Position numbers and translations under genes: made by a program. 20,535 nucleotides of DNA from a virus, in the IMG/VR virus record IMGVR_UViG_3300043540_000217, positions 1 to 20,535 of that record, one strand, 5' to 3'. The notes under the pieces were generated by a model that was given only the letters and a program-made list of their open reading frames with translations, ran no database searches and was not told where the DNA came from. Positions 20,535-20,535 of this stretch are shown here, one piece after another. Each line of letters begins with the position of its first letter. Position 1 is the stretch's first letter.

Positions 20535-20535
20535 C

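Noticed and set aside
1-20535. tRNA genes, IS elements, integrase or stop-codon reassignment
   Set aside because: No cloverleaf-like intergenic sequence, terminal inverted repeats, transposase or recombinase motifs were seen, and TAA and TGA both end plausible genes.

Overview
This window is the packaging and structural block of an AT-rich tailed bacteriophage (Caudoviricetes-like). Every supported gene lies on the minus strand, so transcription runs from high to low coordinates. Genes are packed with overlaps (ATGA junctions) or 1-nt gaps (TAA-N-ATG). Almost no start has a recognisable Shine-Dalgarno sequence; leaders are A/T-rich instead. That hints at a host that initiates translation without strong SD pairing, but the sequence does not settle the host. 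Readable stops are ordinary TAA/TGA, with no sign of recoding. No integrase, repressor, IS element, CRISPR array or tRNA was seen.

Layout in transcription order. (1) 20.5-17.7 kb: a promoter-like sequence at the edge, two small unknown proteins, a GroES-like co-chaperonin, a small Zn-binding protein, a complete GroEL-type chaperonin, a four-cysteine zinc-ribbon protein and a 57-residue protein. (2) 17.7-13.7 kb: probable small terminase, large terminase with Walker motifs, central Zn site and nuclease aspartates, a C2HC mini-protein, then the portal behind its own promoter-like sequence. (3) 13.6-11.9 kb: four tiny charged proteins behind a second related promoter-like sequence, then a scaffold-like protein with an unusual twin-hairpin leader. 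(4) 11.9-10.3 kb: the major capsid protein gene, split by a td-like group I intron carrying an HNH (endonuclease VII-type) reading frame. (5) 10.2-7.9 kb: decoration-like proteins, a conserved-looking unknown protein with the second twin-hairpin leader, and a long coiled-coil protein. (6) 7.9-0 kb: fibre-type proteins, a Gly-rich adhesin-like protein, an XhlA/holin-like membrane protein, a propeller-like tail protein, a head-tail adaptor-like protein, an A/Q/N-rich virion protein and the start of a protein with a PGNLR-type virion domain. No tape-measure gene lies inside the window, which fits a short-tailed (podovirus-like) virion but does not prove it.

Best leads: the intron in the capsid gene, with splice sites, P1, P10, P4 and P7 all readable, which corrects the capsid N terminus; a covarying pair of tandem GNRA-tetraloop hairpins just before two structural genes; a pair of promoter-like elements sharing a TCCACACATTT box; and the phage-encoded GroEL/GroES pair, with a changed ATP pocket, an internal duplication and a shortened GroES loop.
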